64,000 nucleotides of DNA from Geomonas diazotrophica. GTDB lineage: Bacteria > Desulfobacterota > Desulfuromonadia > Geobacterales > Geobacteraceae. Shown one piece after another: positions 34,249-45,592 of this stretch. The position numbers and the translations under genes were made by a program. The notes beneath the pieces are model-generated. The model did no database searches. It worked only from the letters and a program-made list of their open reading frames with translations, and was not told the origin of the DNA. The stretch covers positions 186,001 through 250,000 of the forward strand of contig NZ_JAHLMF010000005.1 in assembly GCF_018919385.1 (NCBI RefSeq), given 5' to 3'. The number at the start of each line of letters is the position of its first letter. The stretch's first letter is position 1.

Positions 34249-34263
34249 TTTGAGCGGCTCAAA
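34249..34263. promoter_or_regulatory. Palindrome upstream of pilA, candidate PilR or terminator site
   Basis: TTTGAGCGGCTCAAA has perfect 6-base arms around a 3-base centre. It lies about 62 to 76 bases upstream of the predicted pilA start site, where a sigma-54 activator such as PilR would bind, and 45 bases past the end of the second pilin gene. It has no T-tract after it, so a terminator role is less likely. No PilR consensus was matched. Confidence 0.4.
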
Positions 34264-34308
34264 GCCTGAAGTCGGCTGACCAAAATCGGCACAAAGTGAC
34301 GTTTTTTG

Positions 34309-34518
34309 TCAATGCGGGTAACTGCCGTGTTCGAGAAAGTAGGCCTCGAGCGAGTTCCTGAGAGTGCGCAGGTCGGCCACCGCGCTCGCGTTATAGGACC
34401 TGATGCGGTACTGGGTGATATACGGCACCGCTATCGACGCGAGTATGCCGATCACGGCTACGACGATCAGCAGCTCGATCAGGGTGAAGCCCTTCTGGTC
34501 CCTGCGCTTCAATGGCAT
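34309..34518 (-). CDS. Second short type IV pilin (PilA-N paralogue)
   Basis: This 69-residue prepilin has the leader PLKRRDQKG and the mature N-terminus [22 protein letters not shown] with Glu5. It is the same 59-residue mature length as the PilA next to it but diverged: position 24 is Ile not Phe, while Tyr is at 23; Y27, Y32, Y50, F51 and Y57 are kept. GGAGGT lies six to nine bases before the ATG. No sigma-54 site is visible before it, and only 63 bases separate it from pilR, so it may be transcribed with pilSR. It could be an alternative pilin or a minor partner. It has no PilA-C gene of its own. Confidence 0.92.
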   Translation of the reverse strand: MPLKRRDQKGFTLIELLIVVAVIGILASIAVPYITQYRIRSYNASAVADLRTLRNSLEAYFLEHGSYPH

Positions 34519-34581
34519 GTGTTACCTCCGCTCACTCGCCCGTCGGATTCAGTCGGTACAGGTAATGACAGCTGGCCCGTT

Positions 34582-35955
<1,374 letters not shown>

Positions 35956-36035
35956 CTAAAAAACCTCGCTGAACTGATCTCACTAAAAATTGAAGCAGCA
36001 CCTTTCGCTGCGGAACCGGCGCCCCCCTCTGCCCT

Positions 36036-37661
36036 TTAAGCAGGCAGGTACAGGGTGATCGTGGTCCCTTTCCCCAGGGCGCTGTTGATGGACATCCTGC
36101 CGCCGTTGGTTTCCACGATGCGGTAGACCGTTGCGAGCCCAAGCCCTGTGCCCCCCTTCTTGGTGGTGAAGAAAGGCTCGAACACCCGCTTCACGTCTTC
36201 CTGGCTCATCCCGGAACCGTTGTCCCTGATGCTTATGCGCACCTCGTTGAGGCCGCCGTTTGCTTTGATGAGGGCGCCGTCGACGCAGATGCGGCCGTCG
36301 CCGGTGATGGCCTCCGCGGCGTTCACCAGGAGGTTCCAGAACACCTGGGTGCACTGGTCCTTGTCGAACTGCACCACCAGGTCGTCGGGGAGCCGGTTGT
36401 CGACCCCGACCCCTTCCAGTCTGGGATCGGTGGCAAGCAGCGCGCAGAGATCGCCGATCACCCGATGCAGGTTGAGCGCTACCTTGGTGGGCTGGTTGGG
36501 CTTGGCGTAAAAGAGGAAGTCGCGCAAAAGACCGTCCAGCCGGTCGGTCTCCCTCAGGATGATGGAAAAAAGCCGCTCGTCCTTCTCGTCCACCCAGGGC
36601 CTGAGCGCCACCAGTTGCACCGACCCGCTGATCGCGGCCAACGGGTTGCGGATCTCGTGGGCCATGCGCGCAGAGAGCTCACCGACCGCGGCGAGGCGGT
36701 CCGCGCGCTTCAGTTCGGCGGCCATCCGCTTCATCTCGGTCAGGTCGTGCAGGTCGAAGATCGCCCCGGCGACGGCCCCGTCCTTGTCCAAAAGCGGAAC
36801 GGACTTAAACGACAGGAGCAGCTCCTTGCCGTCGGGCCCCTTGTGCGGGAATTCCCCCTGTCCCGACTCGAAGAAGGTCGGAGCGAAAGCGGCGCAGCCT
36901 GGCAGCACCTCGGCCAGGGGGCGGTCGTAGGCGTCCTGCTGGGACACCCCGGTCAGGGTCTCGGCGTAGCGGTTGAAGACGCGGATCCTGCCGGAGGTGT
37001 TGATGGTGAGAAGGCCGCTGTCGATGGTCGAGACGATGCAGGAGTTCAGGCGCTCCAGCTCCTCGTAGTCGATCGCCTTCTCCTTGAGCGCGCTTTCCGA
37101 GACGCGGGCGCGCTCCGCAAGGTGCCCGGCCAGGAACGCGGTCAGGAAGAAGGAGGCGCAGTGCACAAAGATCAGGTAGAAAAGGTACTCGGCCCCCCAC
37201 TGCTGTGCCGGGTAGGGGGAGAGCCCTAGCGGTGCCAACTTGCCGTAGTACTGGAAATCCAGGATCGCGCCGTACAGGATGACACACAGGGACGCCGTGT
37301 AGTAGGCCTGGGAACGGGCCAAAAGCGCGCTGGCGGCGATGATCGACAGGAAGTAGAGAAAGGCGTAGTGGGAAGTCACCCCGCCCGAGACCAGGATCAG
37401 CACCGTGACCAGGATCAGGTCCCAGACGATCTGGAGGTAGGTCAGGGTGCGCACCGTCCGGGGGGACGCCCTGCGCAGCACCGCCAGGGAAAGCAGCGAG
37501 AAAAGGTAAGTGGCGCCGATCAGCCGGATCAGTACTTTGCCGGCGACCTCGCCACTTACGTCATAGGTGTGTACGTCAAGATAAACGGTGGTAACCAGGA
37601 AGAGGGTTACCACCAGCAGTCTCAGCAGTATGAACCAGAAGACCTTCTTCTTTTCGATCAT
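36036..37661 (-). CDS. pilS: PilS, membrane histidine kinase
   Basis: This 541-residue kinase has about six transmembrane helices (residues 10-185), a PAS domain (about 200-310), a dimerisation and phosphoacceptor domain with His in MAHEIRNPLAAISGSVQLV, and an ATPase domain with N box (NLLVNAAEA), G1 (DNGSGM), F box (VFEPFFTTK) and G2 (GTGLGLATV). It phosphorylates PilR. In pseudomonads PilS senses pilin level in the membrane; the six-helix design fits. It follows pilC by only four bases. Confidence 0.95.
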   Translation of the reverse strand: MIEKKKVFWFILLRLLVVTLFLVTTVYLDVHTYDVSGEVAGKVLIRLIGATYLFSLLSLAVLRRASPRTVRTLTYLQIVWDLILVTVLILVSGGVTSHYAFLYFLSIIAASALLARSQAYYTASLCVILYGAILDFQYYGKLAPLGLSPYPAQQWGAEYLFYLIFVHCASFFLTAFLAGHLAERARVSESALKEKAIDYEELERLNSCIVSTIDSGLLTINTSGRIRVFNRYAETLTGVSQQDAYDRPLAEVLPGCAAFAPTFFESGQGEFPHKGPDGKELLLSFKSVPLLDKDGAVAGAIFDLHDLTEMKRMAAELKRADRLAAVGELSARMAHEIRNPLAAISGSVQLVALRPWVDEKDERLFSIILRETDRLDGLLRDFLFYAKPNQPTKVALNLHRVIGDLCALLATDPRLEGVGVDNRLPDDLVVQFDKDQCTQVFWNLLVNAAEAITGDGRICVDGALIKANGGLNEVRISIRDNGSGMSQEDVKRVFEPFFTTKKGGTGLGLATVYRIVETNGGRMSINSALGKGTTITLYLPA

Positions 37662-37665
37662 CCAG

Positions 37666-38889
37666 CTAACCGCTGACTGCGCCAGCCAGTTTGAAGATCG
37701 GCAGGTACATGGCGACGACGAGCCCGCCCACCGTGGTTCCCAGGAACACCATCAAAAGCGGTTCCATCATCGAGGTCAGGGCACCGACGGCGTCGTCGAC
37801 CTCGTCGTCGTAGAAGTCCGCGATCTTGTTCAGCATGGCGTCCATGGCACCGGTCGCCTCGCCGACGGAGATCATCTGCACCACCATGGGAGGGAATACA
37901 CCGCATTCCCCGAGCGGCTCGGCTATGGTCTTCCCCTCGGAGATCGACTGGCGCACGTTGTAGATCGCCTCCTCGACCACCTTGTTCCCCGCGGTCTTGG
38001 CGACGATCTCCAGGCCGTCCATGATGGGAACGCCCGAGCTGATCATGGTCCCAAGGGTACGGGTGAACTTGGCGACGGAGACCTTGCGGATCAGGGGACC
38101 CGCGATGGGGGCCTTGAGGGCGAAGGCGTCGATGACCTTCCTGCCGTTGGCGGTATCGTAGTACTTCCCGATGGCGTACTTGATGCCGAACATGACGGCG
38201 ATGATCACGACGATGTACTTGACCAGGAAGTTGGAGAGCGCGATGACGAACTTGGTCGGCGCGGGGAGGTCGCCGCCGAAGTCCTGGAACATCTTCGCGA
38301 AGGTCGGGATGACGAAGATGAGGATGACGCCCACGACGATGACGGCGATGGACATGATGGTGATCGGGTAGACCATGGCCCCCTTCACCTGCTTCTTGAG
38401 CTTCATCGCCTTCTCGATGTAGGCGGCGAGTCTTGCCAGGATTGTGTCGAGGATACCCCCCACCTCGCCTGCGGCCACCAGGTTGACGTAGAGCTGGTCG
38501 AAGGCCTTGGGATGCTTCGAGAGCGCGTCGGCGAAGGTCGAGCCGCTCTCGACGCTCTCCTTGACCTTAACCAGGATCTCCTTGAAGGTCTTGTTCTCCT
38601 GCTGGTTGGAAAGGATGTCCAGGCATTGCACCAGCGGCAGGCCCGAATCGATCATGGTGGCGAACTGGCGGGTGAAGACGACCAGGTCCTTGGTCTCGAT
38701 CTTCTTGGGTCCGCCGAGTCCCGGGATCTTGAGCTCCATAGAGAGCCCCTTCCCCTGCTCCTTCACGGTGATCCCGGAGAATCCGTATTTCTTGAGCTGC
38801 GCCTCCACCATGCCGGCGCTGGCGGCTTCCATCACGCCCTTTTGGACGCTCCCCGCCTTGCTTCTTGCTTCCCAATCGAATTTTGCCAT
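37666..38889 (-). CDS. pilC: PilC, type IV pilus inner-membrane platform protein
   Basis: This 407-residue protein is the GspF/PilC family platform that couples PilB and PilT to pilin movement. Two similar halves can be seen, each with the T2SSF domain; FTRQFATMIDSGLPLVQCLDIL and FTRTLGTMISSGVPIMDGLEIV are the matching repeat blocks. Three membrane helices lie near 175-200, 215-240 and the C-terminus. It is in the order pilB-pilT-pilC-pilS-pilR, the same as in G. sulfurreducens. Confidence 0.96.
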   Translation of the reverse strand: MAKFDWEARSKAGSVQKGVMEAASAGMVEAQLKKYGFSGITVKEQGKGLSMELKIPGLGGPKKIETKDLVVFTRQFATMIDSGLPLVQCLDILSNQQENKTFKEILVKVKESVESGSTFADALSKHPKAFDQLYVNLVAAGEVGGILDTILARLAAYIEKAMKLKKQVKGAMVYPITIMSIAVIVVGVILIFVIPTFAKMFQDFGGDLPAPTKFVIALSNFLVKYIVVIIAVMFGIKYAIGKYYDTANGRKVIDAFALKAPIAGPLIRKVSVAKFTRTLGTMISSGVPIMDGLEIVAKTAGNKVVEEAIYNVRQSISEGKTIAEPLGECGVFPPMVVQMISVGEATGAMDAMLNKIADFYDDEVDDAVGALTSMMEPLLMVFLGTTVGGLVVAMYLPIFKLAGAVSG

Positions 38890-38929
38890 CTATTACTCCT
38901 TTCCCGGCGCTGGCCGGGTCTGGCTGCTG

Positions 38930-40027
38930 CTATCGTTGCGGCGGGCGCCTCATCTGCGAGCCCGAACCGGGGGCGAGCATCTGCTTCAGTTCGTCGGGCT
39001 CGGATGAGCGGCCGAGGGCGTCGTCCACGGTGATGAGACGACGGGACAAAAGGCTCATCAGGCACTGGTTCATGGTCTGCATCCCGAACTTCTCCTGGCC
39101 CACCTGCATCTGGGAGTAGATCTGGTGCACCTTGTCCTCGCGGATCAGGTTCCTGATGGCGGGGTTCGGTACCATCACCTCCAGCGCCAGAGCGCGCCCC
39201 GAGCCGGTGGCCCTGGGGATCAGGGTCTGGGACATGACCCCCTCCAGCACGAAGGAGAGCTGGGTCCTCACCTGGGTCTGCTGGTAGGGAGGGAAGACGT
39301 CGATGATCCTGTTGATGGTCTGGGCGCAGGAGTTGGTGTGTAGCGTGGCGAAGCAGAGGTGACCGGTCTCGGCCAGGGTCAGCGCCGCCTCGATGGTCTC
39401 CAGGTCGCGCAGCTCGCCGATAAGGACCACGTCGGGGTCCTGGCGCAGCACGTACTTAAGCGCGTGCTTGAAGCTCTTGGTGTCGGCTCCCACCTCGCGC
39501 TGGTTCACGATGCAACCCTTGTGCGGGTGCAGGTACTCGATCGGGTCCTCGACGGTGACGATGTGGTCGTGGCGGTTCACGTTTATGTGATCGATCATCG
39601 AGGCGAGCGTGGTCGACTTGCCGGAGCCGGTAGGCCCGGTGACGAGGATCAGGCCGCGCGGCTTGTCGCACAGGAGGTTGACCACCGGCGGGAGTCCCAG
39701 CTCCTCGAAGGTGAGGATCTTGTACGGGATGACCCTGAAGACACCGGCCACGGCGCCGCGCTGGACGAAGATGTTTCCCCTGAAACGGGACAGCCCCTTC
39801 ACGCCGAAGGAGAGGTCCAGCTCGTTTTCCTCTTCGAACCTGTGCTTTTGTGCGTCGGTCAGGATGCTGTAGCAGAGCTGTTTGGTCTCGATCGCGGTGA
39901 GCGGCGGGACGTCCATCGGGGTGAGTTTACCGTCGATGCGGATCTGCGGCGAGGTATTGGTGGTGATGTGCAGGTCTGAGCCGCCCCTCTCCACCAGTTC
40001 CTTGAGCATTTGATGAAAGTTGATCAT
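38930..40027 (-). CDS. pilT: PilT, type IV pilus retraction ATPase
   Basis: This 365-residue hexameric ATPase drives pilus retraction or disassembly. It has Walker A GPTGSGKSTTLASMID, Walker B DVVLIGELRDLETIE, an Asp/His box (HTNSCAQTINRIIDVFP) and the C-terminal AIRNLIRE motif needed for retraction (in PAIRNLIREDK). The AIRNLIRE motif and the position between pilB and pilC match PilT-4 of Geobacter. Confidence 0.96.
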   Translation of the reverse strand: MINFHQMLKELVERGGSDLHITTNTSPQIRIDGKLTPMDVPPLTAIETKQLCYSILTDAQKHRFEEENELDLSFGVKGLSRFRGNIFVQRGAVAGVFRVIPYKILTFEELGLPPVVNLLCDKPRGLILVTGPTGSGKSTTLASMIDHINVNRHDHIVTVEDPIEYLHPHKGCIVNQREVGADTKSFKHALKYVLRQDPDVVLIGELRDLETIEAALTLAETGHLCFATLHTNSCAQTINRIIDVFPPYQQTQVRTQLSFVLEGVMSQTLIPRATGSGRALALEVMVPNPAIRNLIREDKVHQIYSQMQVGQEKFGMQTMNQCLMSLLSRRLITVDDALGRSSEPDELKQMLAPGSGSQMRRPPQR

Positions 40028-40058
40028 GAATACCTCGTCTGCTTAGTCTTTCGTGGGG

Positions 40059-41765
<1,707 letters not shown>

Positions 41766-41794
41766 AGCTACCTCAGGGGGTTAATAACCTGTGA

Positions 41795-41823
41795 ATGGTA
41801 TTTTGTATTTGCCTTAATGTCAA
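41795..41823 (-). promoter_or_regulatory. Predicted sigma-70 promoter of pilB
   Basis: On the minus strand TTGACA (41823-41818) is a perfect -35; TACCAT (41800-41795) is the -10, 17 bases later. The start codon is 30 bases further. A GGTTA-A-TAACC dyad (41779-41789) lies between promoter and start and may be an operator. Confidence 0.65.
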
Positions 41824-41831
41824 GGAATTGC

Positions 41832-42692
41832 TCAAACCTGAAGAACCGCGGTCAGAGCGCTTTCCATGCACCCCTTGGGTGGCGTGGCCCCGGTCCAGAT
41901 TCTGAAGGCAGCCTCCCCCTGTGCCACCAGCATCGCGAAGCCGTTGGCGCAGGGAATGCCGAGCGAGCAGGCCTGGGCGAGCAGCGGGGTGACCGGAGGC
42001 GCATAGACCATATCGTAAATACCCCCCCCCGACTTTAGTGAGGAAAGCGCGAGGCCGGGGAAGGAGTCCCCCGCCATCCCCACCGAGGTGGTGTTGACCA
42101 CCAGGTCGAAGGATCCCATGAAGCCCGGATCGGAGAGAAGCCCGAGCCCCCGGGTCGCGAACTCGGTCTGCGTCAGGCGTGCGGCGACCAGTTGCACCAG
42201 CGCGGCGGCCGAGTCGGGAGAGCGGTTGGCGACGGTGACGCCGGCGGCCCCGGCGAGGGCAAGCGAAACCACGGCGCTGCGGGCCGCCCCCCCCGCGCCG
42301 AGTACGAGGATGTTCTTACCGGCGGGTTCGAAGGAGAGCTTCTCGCGAAGGGCGGCGATCAGGCCGATGCCGTCGGTGTTGTACCCGGTAAGGCTACCGT
42401 CGCGCGCGACCACCGTGTTGACCGCGCCGATCAGCTCGGCCTCGGGGGTGACCTGGTCGAGGAGCGGGATGATGGCCACCTTGTGGGGGATGGTGACGCT
42501 GAACCCGGCCACGCCAACCGACTTCAGCCCGGCAACACCTGCGGCGAGACGCTCGGGCGCAACCGGGAAGGGAACGTAGATCCAGTCCAGGCCGAGCGCC
42601 TGGAACGCCGCGTTGTGGAGTACCGGCGAGAGCGAATGGGACACCGGCCAGCCGATGATCCCGGTTACCGTGGTCTTTCCCGTGATCGCCAT
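41832..42692 (-). CDS. aroE: Shikimate dehydrogenase
   Basis: This 286-residue enzyme reduces 3-dehydroshikimate with NADPH in aromatic amino acid synthesis. It has the substrate-binding block GWPVSHSLSPVLHNAAF, the catalytic Lys in VTIPHKVAI, the NADP motif GAGGAARSAV and the C-terminal GFAMLVAQGEAAF. The start is at the ATG overlapping the previous stop by one base (GTG at 42695 is an alternative, one codon longer). The gene lies just upstream of pilB, as in other Geobacter, and is a good anchor for synteny. Confidence 0.95.
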   Translation of the reverse strand: MAITGKTTVTGIIGWPVSHSLSPVLHNAAFQALGLDWIYVPFPVAPERLAAGVAGLKSVGVAGFSVTIPHKVAIIPLLDQVTPEAELIGAVNTVVARDGSLTGYNTDGIGLIAALREKLSFEPAGKNILVLGAGGAARSAVVSLALAGAAGVTVANRSPDSAAALVQLVAARLTQTEFATRGLGLLSDPGFMGSFDLVVNTTSVGMAGDSFPGLALSSLKSGGGIYDMVYAPPVTPLLAQACSLGIPCANGFAMLVAQGEAAFRIWTGATPPKGCMESALTAVLQV

Positions 42693-44548
42693 CACTGCAC
42701 CCCGCTCGCCTTCAGCAGGTCGTCGATCTGCGGCCTGTTCTCGGGCGAGATGGCCGCCGCGGTCTTGAGGTCGCGGATGCCGGATTCCCTCTGCCCCATC
42801 TTCAGGCGCATCTCCCCGGACTCGATGAGGGCGGCGGCGTAGATCAGGATCGCCTTGCCGGTGTCGAGGTCGCGGAAGAACATGTCGTGGTCGCCAAGGA
42901 CGCCGCGCAGGGAGTACATGGGCCAGGCGTCCAGGTCGGGGGGGGACTGCGGCACGTTCGGGCTGTCCAGCCGGAAGGTGATGCCGCGCTGGTGCAGGAC
43001 GAAGTTGCTGAAGTTGATCGAGTACTTGGTGGAGAAGTCCACGTAGACGGGGCGGCGGCCGGACTGCTCCATGACCGACATGATGAGCGTGTTGTTAGGG
43101 GAGCGCTGCTCCATCGGGACCTGGCGCAGCTGGGTGTTCTTGAACAGGCGCGGCATGCTGTCCAGGTACCAGTCGAACACCAGGTGCGGGGTGTGCGGCA
43201 GGTCGAGATCCTCGCGCATCCGCTCCACACCCTGCAGGTACCAGAGAGGGAACGCGCCGGAATCGCCCCAGGTGTACATCACCGCGTTCTGCGGCAGCGA
43301 TCGGAGCGTGTTGCTGGCGTAGTCGAAGGCGATGTAGTTGTCGTGCTGGTCGTTCTCCACGAAGTTGCGGGCGAAGATGGTGCCCGGCAACGAGAAAAGA
43401 AGCGCGATGAGCCCGACGCGCAGCGGCACCGAGTCGGGGAGGCGCTGGGCCGCCTCCTTCAAGAGGGTGAACAGCCCTACCCCGATGAAGACGGCGGAGA
43501 GGAGGTACAGCGGCGTGAAGAATTCCTCGGTCAGGAAGATCATCTCCCCCGGGGTGTTGAAGCAGCCGACGATCACCACCAGGAAGGAGCCGAGGGCGAT
43601 CAGGTAGCCAAGCACAAGCTCGCGCTTCTTGGAGAAGAAGACCACCAGGCCGATGATCAAAAGCGCCATCCCAGCCGCGGTGAACTCGAAGGGTATGTTG
43701 AAGGCGTTCAGCTGCGACCAGAGCAGGCCGAGGTCCCGGTTGGGCTTCTCGTTCGGGTACCCCTTGCGCAGTATGTTCCAGAGGAACTGCTCGAGGTTCT
43801 TGGAGTCGCCCCAGTTGAGAACCGGGTGCTGGAAGGCGCGTACCACCAGGTGCAGGTGGATGCCGAAGCCGAGCACGCCAAAGGCGAAGGCGATGAAGAA
43901 CTCCTTGAAGCGCAGGATGACGCGGTGGTCCGCGGACCAGAGCAAAAAGGCGTAGGTGGGGATCATCAGCACCATGATCTGGTGCGCCCCCGCACCGAGC
44001 CCGCAGAGAAAGGCCCCGAGGTAGACGTAGGCGGGGCGTTCGTCTCCGGCGAGAAAGCTCTCCCGCCACAAAAGCATCAGGTAGAAGACAACCGCACATA
44101 TGAAGGCGAGCAGCGGGTACGGCTTGTCGTGGTTGGACTGCAGCCAAAGCCTCGCGGTAAAGGCGAAGGTGACGGCCGCGGCCAAGGCCGAGAGCTTCAC
44201 CGTCAGCTCCCGGAACCTCACTCCCCACGAGGTATCCTCCCCCTCCAGGAACTTGACGGTGAGCAGGTAGACACCGTAGCAGGCAAGGCCCGCCGAGACC
44301 GCGGTGGCGAAGTTTATCCTGAAGGCGATGCTGCCGATGGGGAGGAAAGTGAAGGGCTTGGCGTAGTTGATGAACAGCGGGTACCCCGGGGAGTGCGCGG
44401 CGCCGAGGGACGCGATGGCGGTCAGGAACTCGCCGCTGTCGAAGAAGGTCACCGTGGGGGCGAGTGTCAAAAGGTAGATGAACAAGGGGATGCTGAAGGA
44501 CAGGATGGCGAAGTGGTCCAGCCTGCCGAGGATTCCGTTATTGTTCAC
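42692..44548 (-). CDS. DUF2723 multipass membrane protein with C-terminal helical repeats
   Basis: This 618-residue protein has about ten hydrophobic segments and the DUF2723 N-terminal signature: APTVTFFDSGEFLTAIASLGAAHSPGYPLF, with a DSGE acidic loop like the catalytic loop of GT-C and protein O-mannosyltransferases (TMEM260 group). The last 80 residues carry TPR-like helices. It likely transfers sugars at the outer face of the inner membrane, but the acceptor is unknown. It overlaps the flippase-like gene upstream by 11 bases and aroE downstream by one. Confidence 0.8.
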   Translation of the reverse strand: MNNNGILGRLDHFAILSFSIPLFIYLLTLAPTVTFFDSGEFLTAIASLGAAHSPGYPLFINYAKPFTFLPIGSIAFRINFATAVSAGLACYGVYLLTVKFLEGEDTSWGVRFRELTVKLSALAAAVTFAFTARLWLQSNHDKPYPLLAFICAVVFYLMLLWRESFLAGDERPAYVYLGAFLCGLGAGAHQIMVLMIPTYAFLLWSADHRVILRFKEFFIAFAFGVLGFGIHLHLVVRAFQHPVLNWGDSKNLEQFLWNILRKGYPNEKPNRDLGLLWSQLNAFNIPFEFTAAGMALLIIGLVVFFSKKRELVLGYLIALGSFLVVIVGCFNTPGEMIFLTEEFFTPLYLLSAVFIGVGLFTLLKEAAQRLPDSVPLRVGLIALLFSLPGTIFARNFVENDQHDNYIAFDYASNTLRSLPQNAVMYTWGDSGAFPLWYLQGVERMREDLDLPHTPHLVFDWYLDSMPRLFKNTQLRQVPMEQRSPNNTLIMSVMEQSGRRPVYVDFSTKYSINFSNFVLHQRGITFRLDSPNVPQSPPDLDAWPMYSLRGVLGDHDMFFRDLDTGKAILIYAAALIESGEMRLKMGQRESGIRDLKTAAAISPENRPQIDDLLKASGVQ

Positions 44549-45563
44549 GCAGTTGCTCCTGGGAGGTATTTTCGACGTTCCTGATGGAAAGCTTGTCCCG
44601 CCAAAGGCAGCAGAGTCCGGCGACGGTGACCGGGAAAAAGCCCATGGCGTGGAGGACGATGGCTATGCTCAAGGCACGCTCGCTCCCGATCTGAAAGGCC
44701 GACAGGGCGGTGACGCAGGCAAGGTGATAGGTCCCGATGAACCCCGGGGAGGCCGGCACCATGACCGCGAAGACGAGGAACACCATGATGAACATGGACG
44801 CCGTCGCCGGGAGGAAGACGCCGAAGGCGCGCAGCATCAGGTCCACCGGCCAGATGGCGGTGAACCAGACCAAAAGCGAGCTGACCAGGATGCCGACCAC
44901 CCCGCGGACGTCGCCGGGCAAGCGGATGCCGGAGATGAAGGAGCGAAGCACGGCCTCCATCTTCTCCCCAAGGCGCGGCGCGACCGGGCGCAAAAGACGC
45001 GCGATCAGACCGAGGGTGAACTCCGTGTGCCGCCTGAGCAGGAAGAGAAAGGTGAGCACGGCCAGGTACAGGGCGAAGGTGACGTAGCCGCCGGTGACCA
45101 GCCCGCGCTGGATCCCTTCCATCCCGGCCGGAAGTTTGATGGTGAAGAAGGTGACCAGAAGGACCAAAAGGACGGTGAAGCCGTCGCAGAGCCGTTCCAG
45201 GACCAGGGAGGCGAAGACGGCGCTGGTGCCGATCCCTTCCTTGTTTCCCAGGGAGTAGGCGCGCACGAGCTCCCCCAGCCGCGCCGGCAACAGGTTGTTG
45301 GCCATGTAGCCGATCAGGGTGGACGTGAACAGGTTGCCCATGCCGGTTTTCTTGATGGGGAGCAGCAGGAATTTCCAGCGCACGGCGCGCAGGTAGTAGC
45401 TGACGAAGGTGAGTAGCAGCGCCGGCACCAGGTAGGCGTACTCCAGCCCGGCAAAGGCCTCGGCCATCTTGTGGAAATCGATCTTCCGGAAGAGGAAGAA
45501 GAGGCAGAGTGCGCTGATGGCGAGGCCGAGCAAGAGCTTTTTATCTAGTTTTCCTGTGAACAT
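44538..45563 (-). CDS. Lysylphosphatidylglycerol synthase-like TM protein (flippase-like, UPF0104/AglD type)
   Basis: This 341-residue protein has about eight transmembrane helices and the LPG_synthase_TM family blocks: YLRAVRWKFLLLP, LIGYMANNLLPARLGELVRAY with the Asn-Leu-x-Pro-Ala-Arg signature, and ASPGFIGTYH near the C-terminus. Relatives move lipids or lipid-linked sugars or modify them; it lacks the soluble aminoacyl transferase domain of MprF. The start is ATG 45563 with AGGAG seven bases upstream. It overlaps the DUF2723 gene, and the pair may serve one glycosylation or lipid step. Confidence 0.82.
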   Translation of the reverse strand: MFTGKLDKKLLLGLAISALCLFFLFRKIDFHKMAEAFAGLEYAYLVPALLLTFVSYYLRAVRWKFLLLPIKKTGMGNLFTSTLIGYMANNLLPARLGELVRAYSLGNKEGIGTSAVFASLVLERLCDGFTVLLVLLVTFFTIKLPAGMEGIQRGLVTGGYVTFALYLAVLTFLFLLRRHTEFTLGLIARLLRPVAPRLGEKMEAVLRSFISGIRLPGDVRGVVGILVSSLLVWFTAIWPVDLMLRAFGVFLPATASMFIMVFLVFAVMVPASPGFIGTYHLACVTALSAFQIGSERALSIAIVLHAMGFFPVTVAGLCCLWRDKLSIRNVENTSQEQLREQ

Positions 45564-45592
45564 ATCTGGCTCCTGTCTCCGGGTCTTGCCGG

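Noticed and set aside
34519-34581. Sigma-54 promoter before the second short pilin
   Set aside because: No GG-N10-GC pair with flanking T-rich bases was seen in the 63-base gap after pilR.
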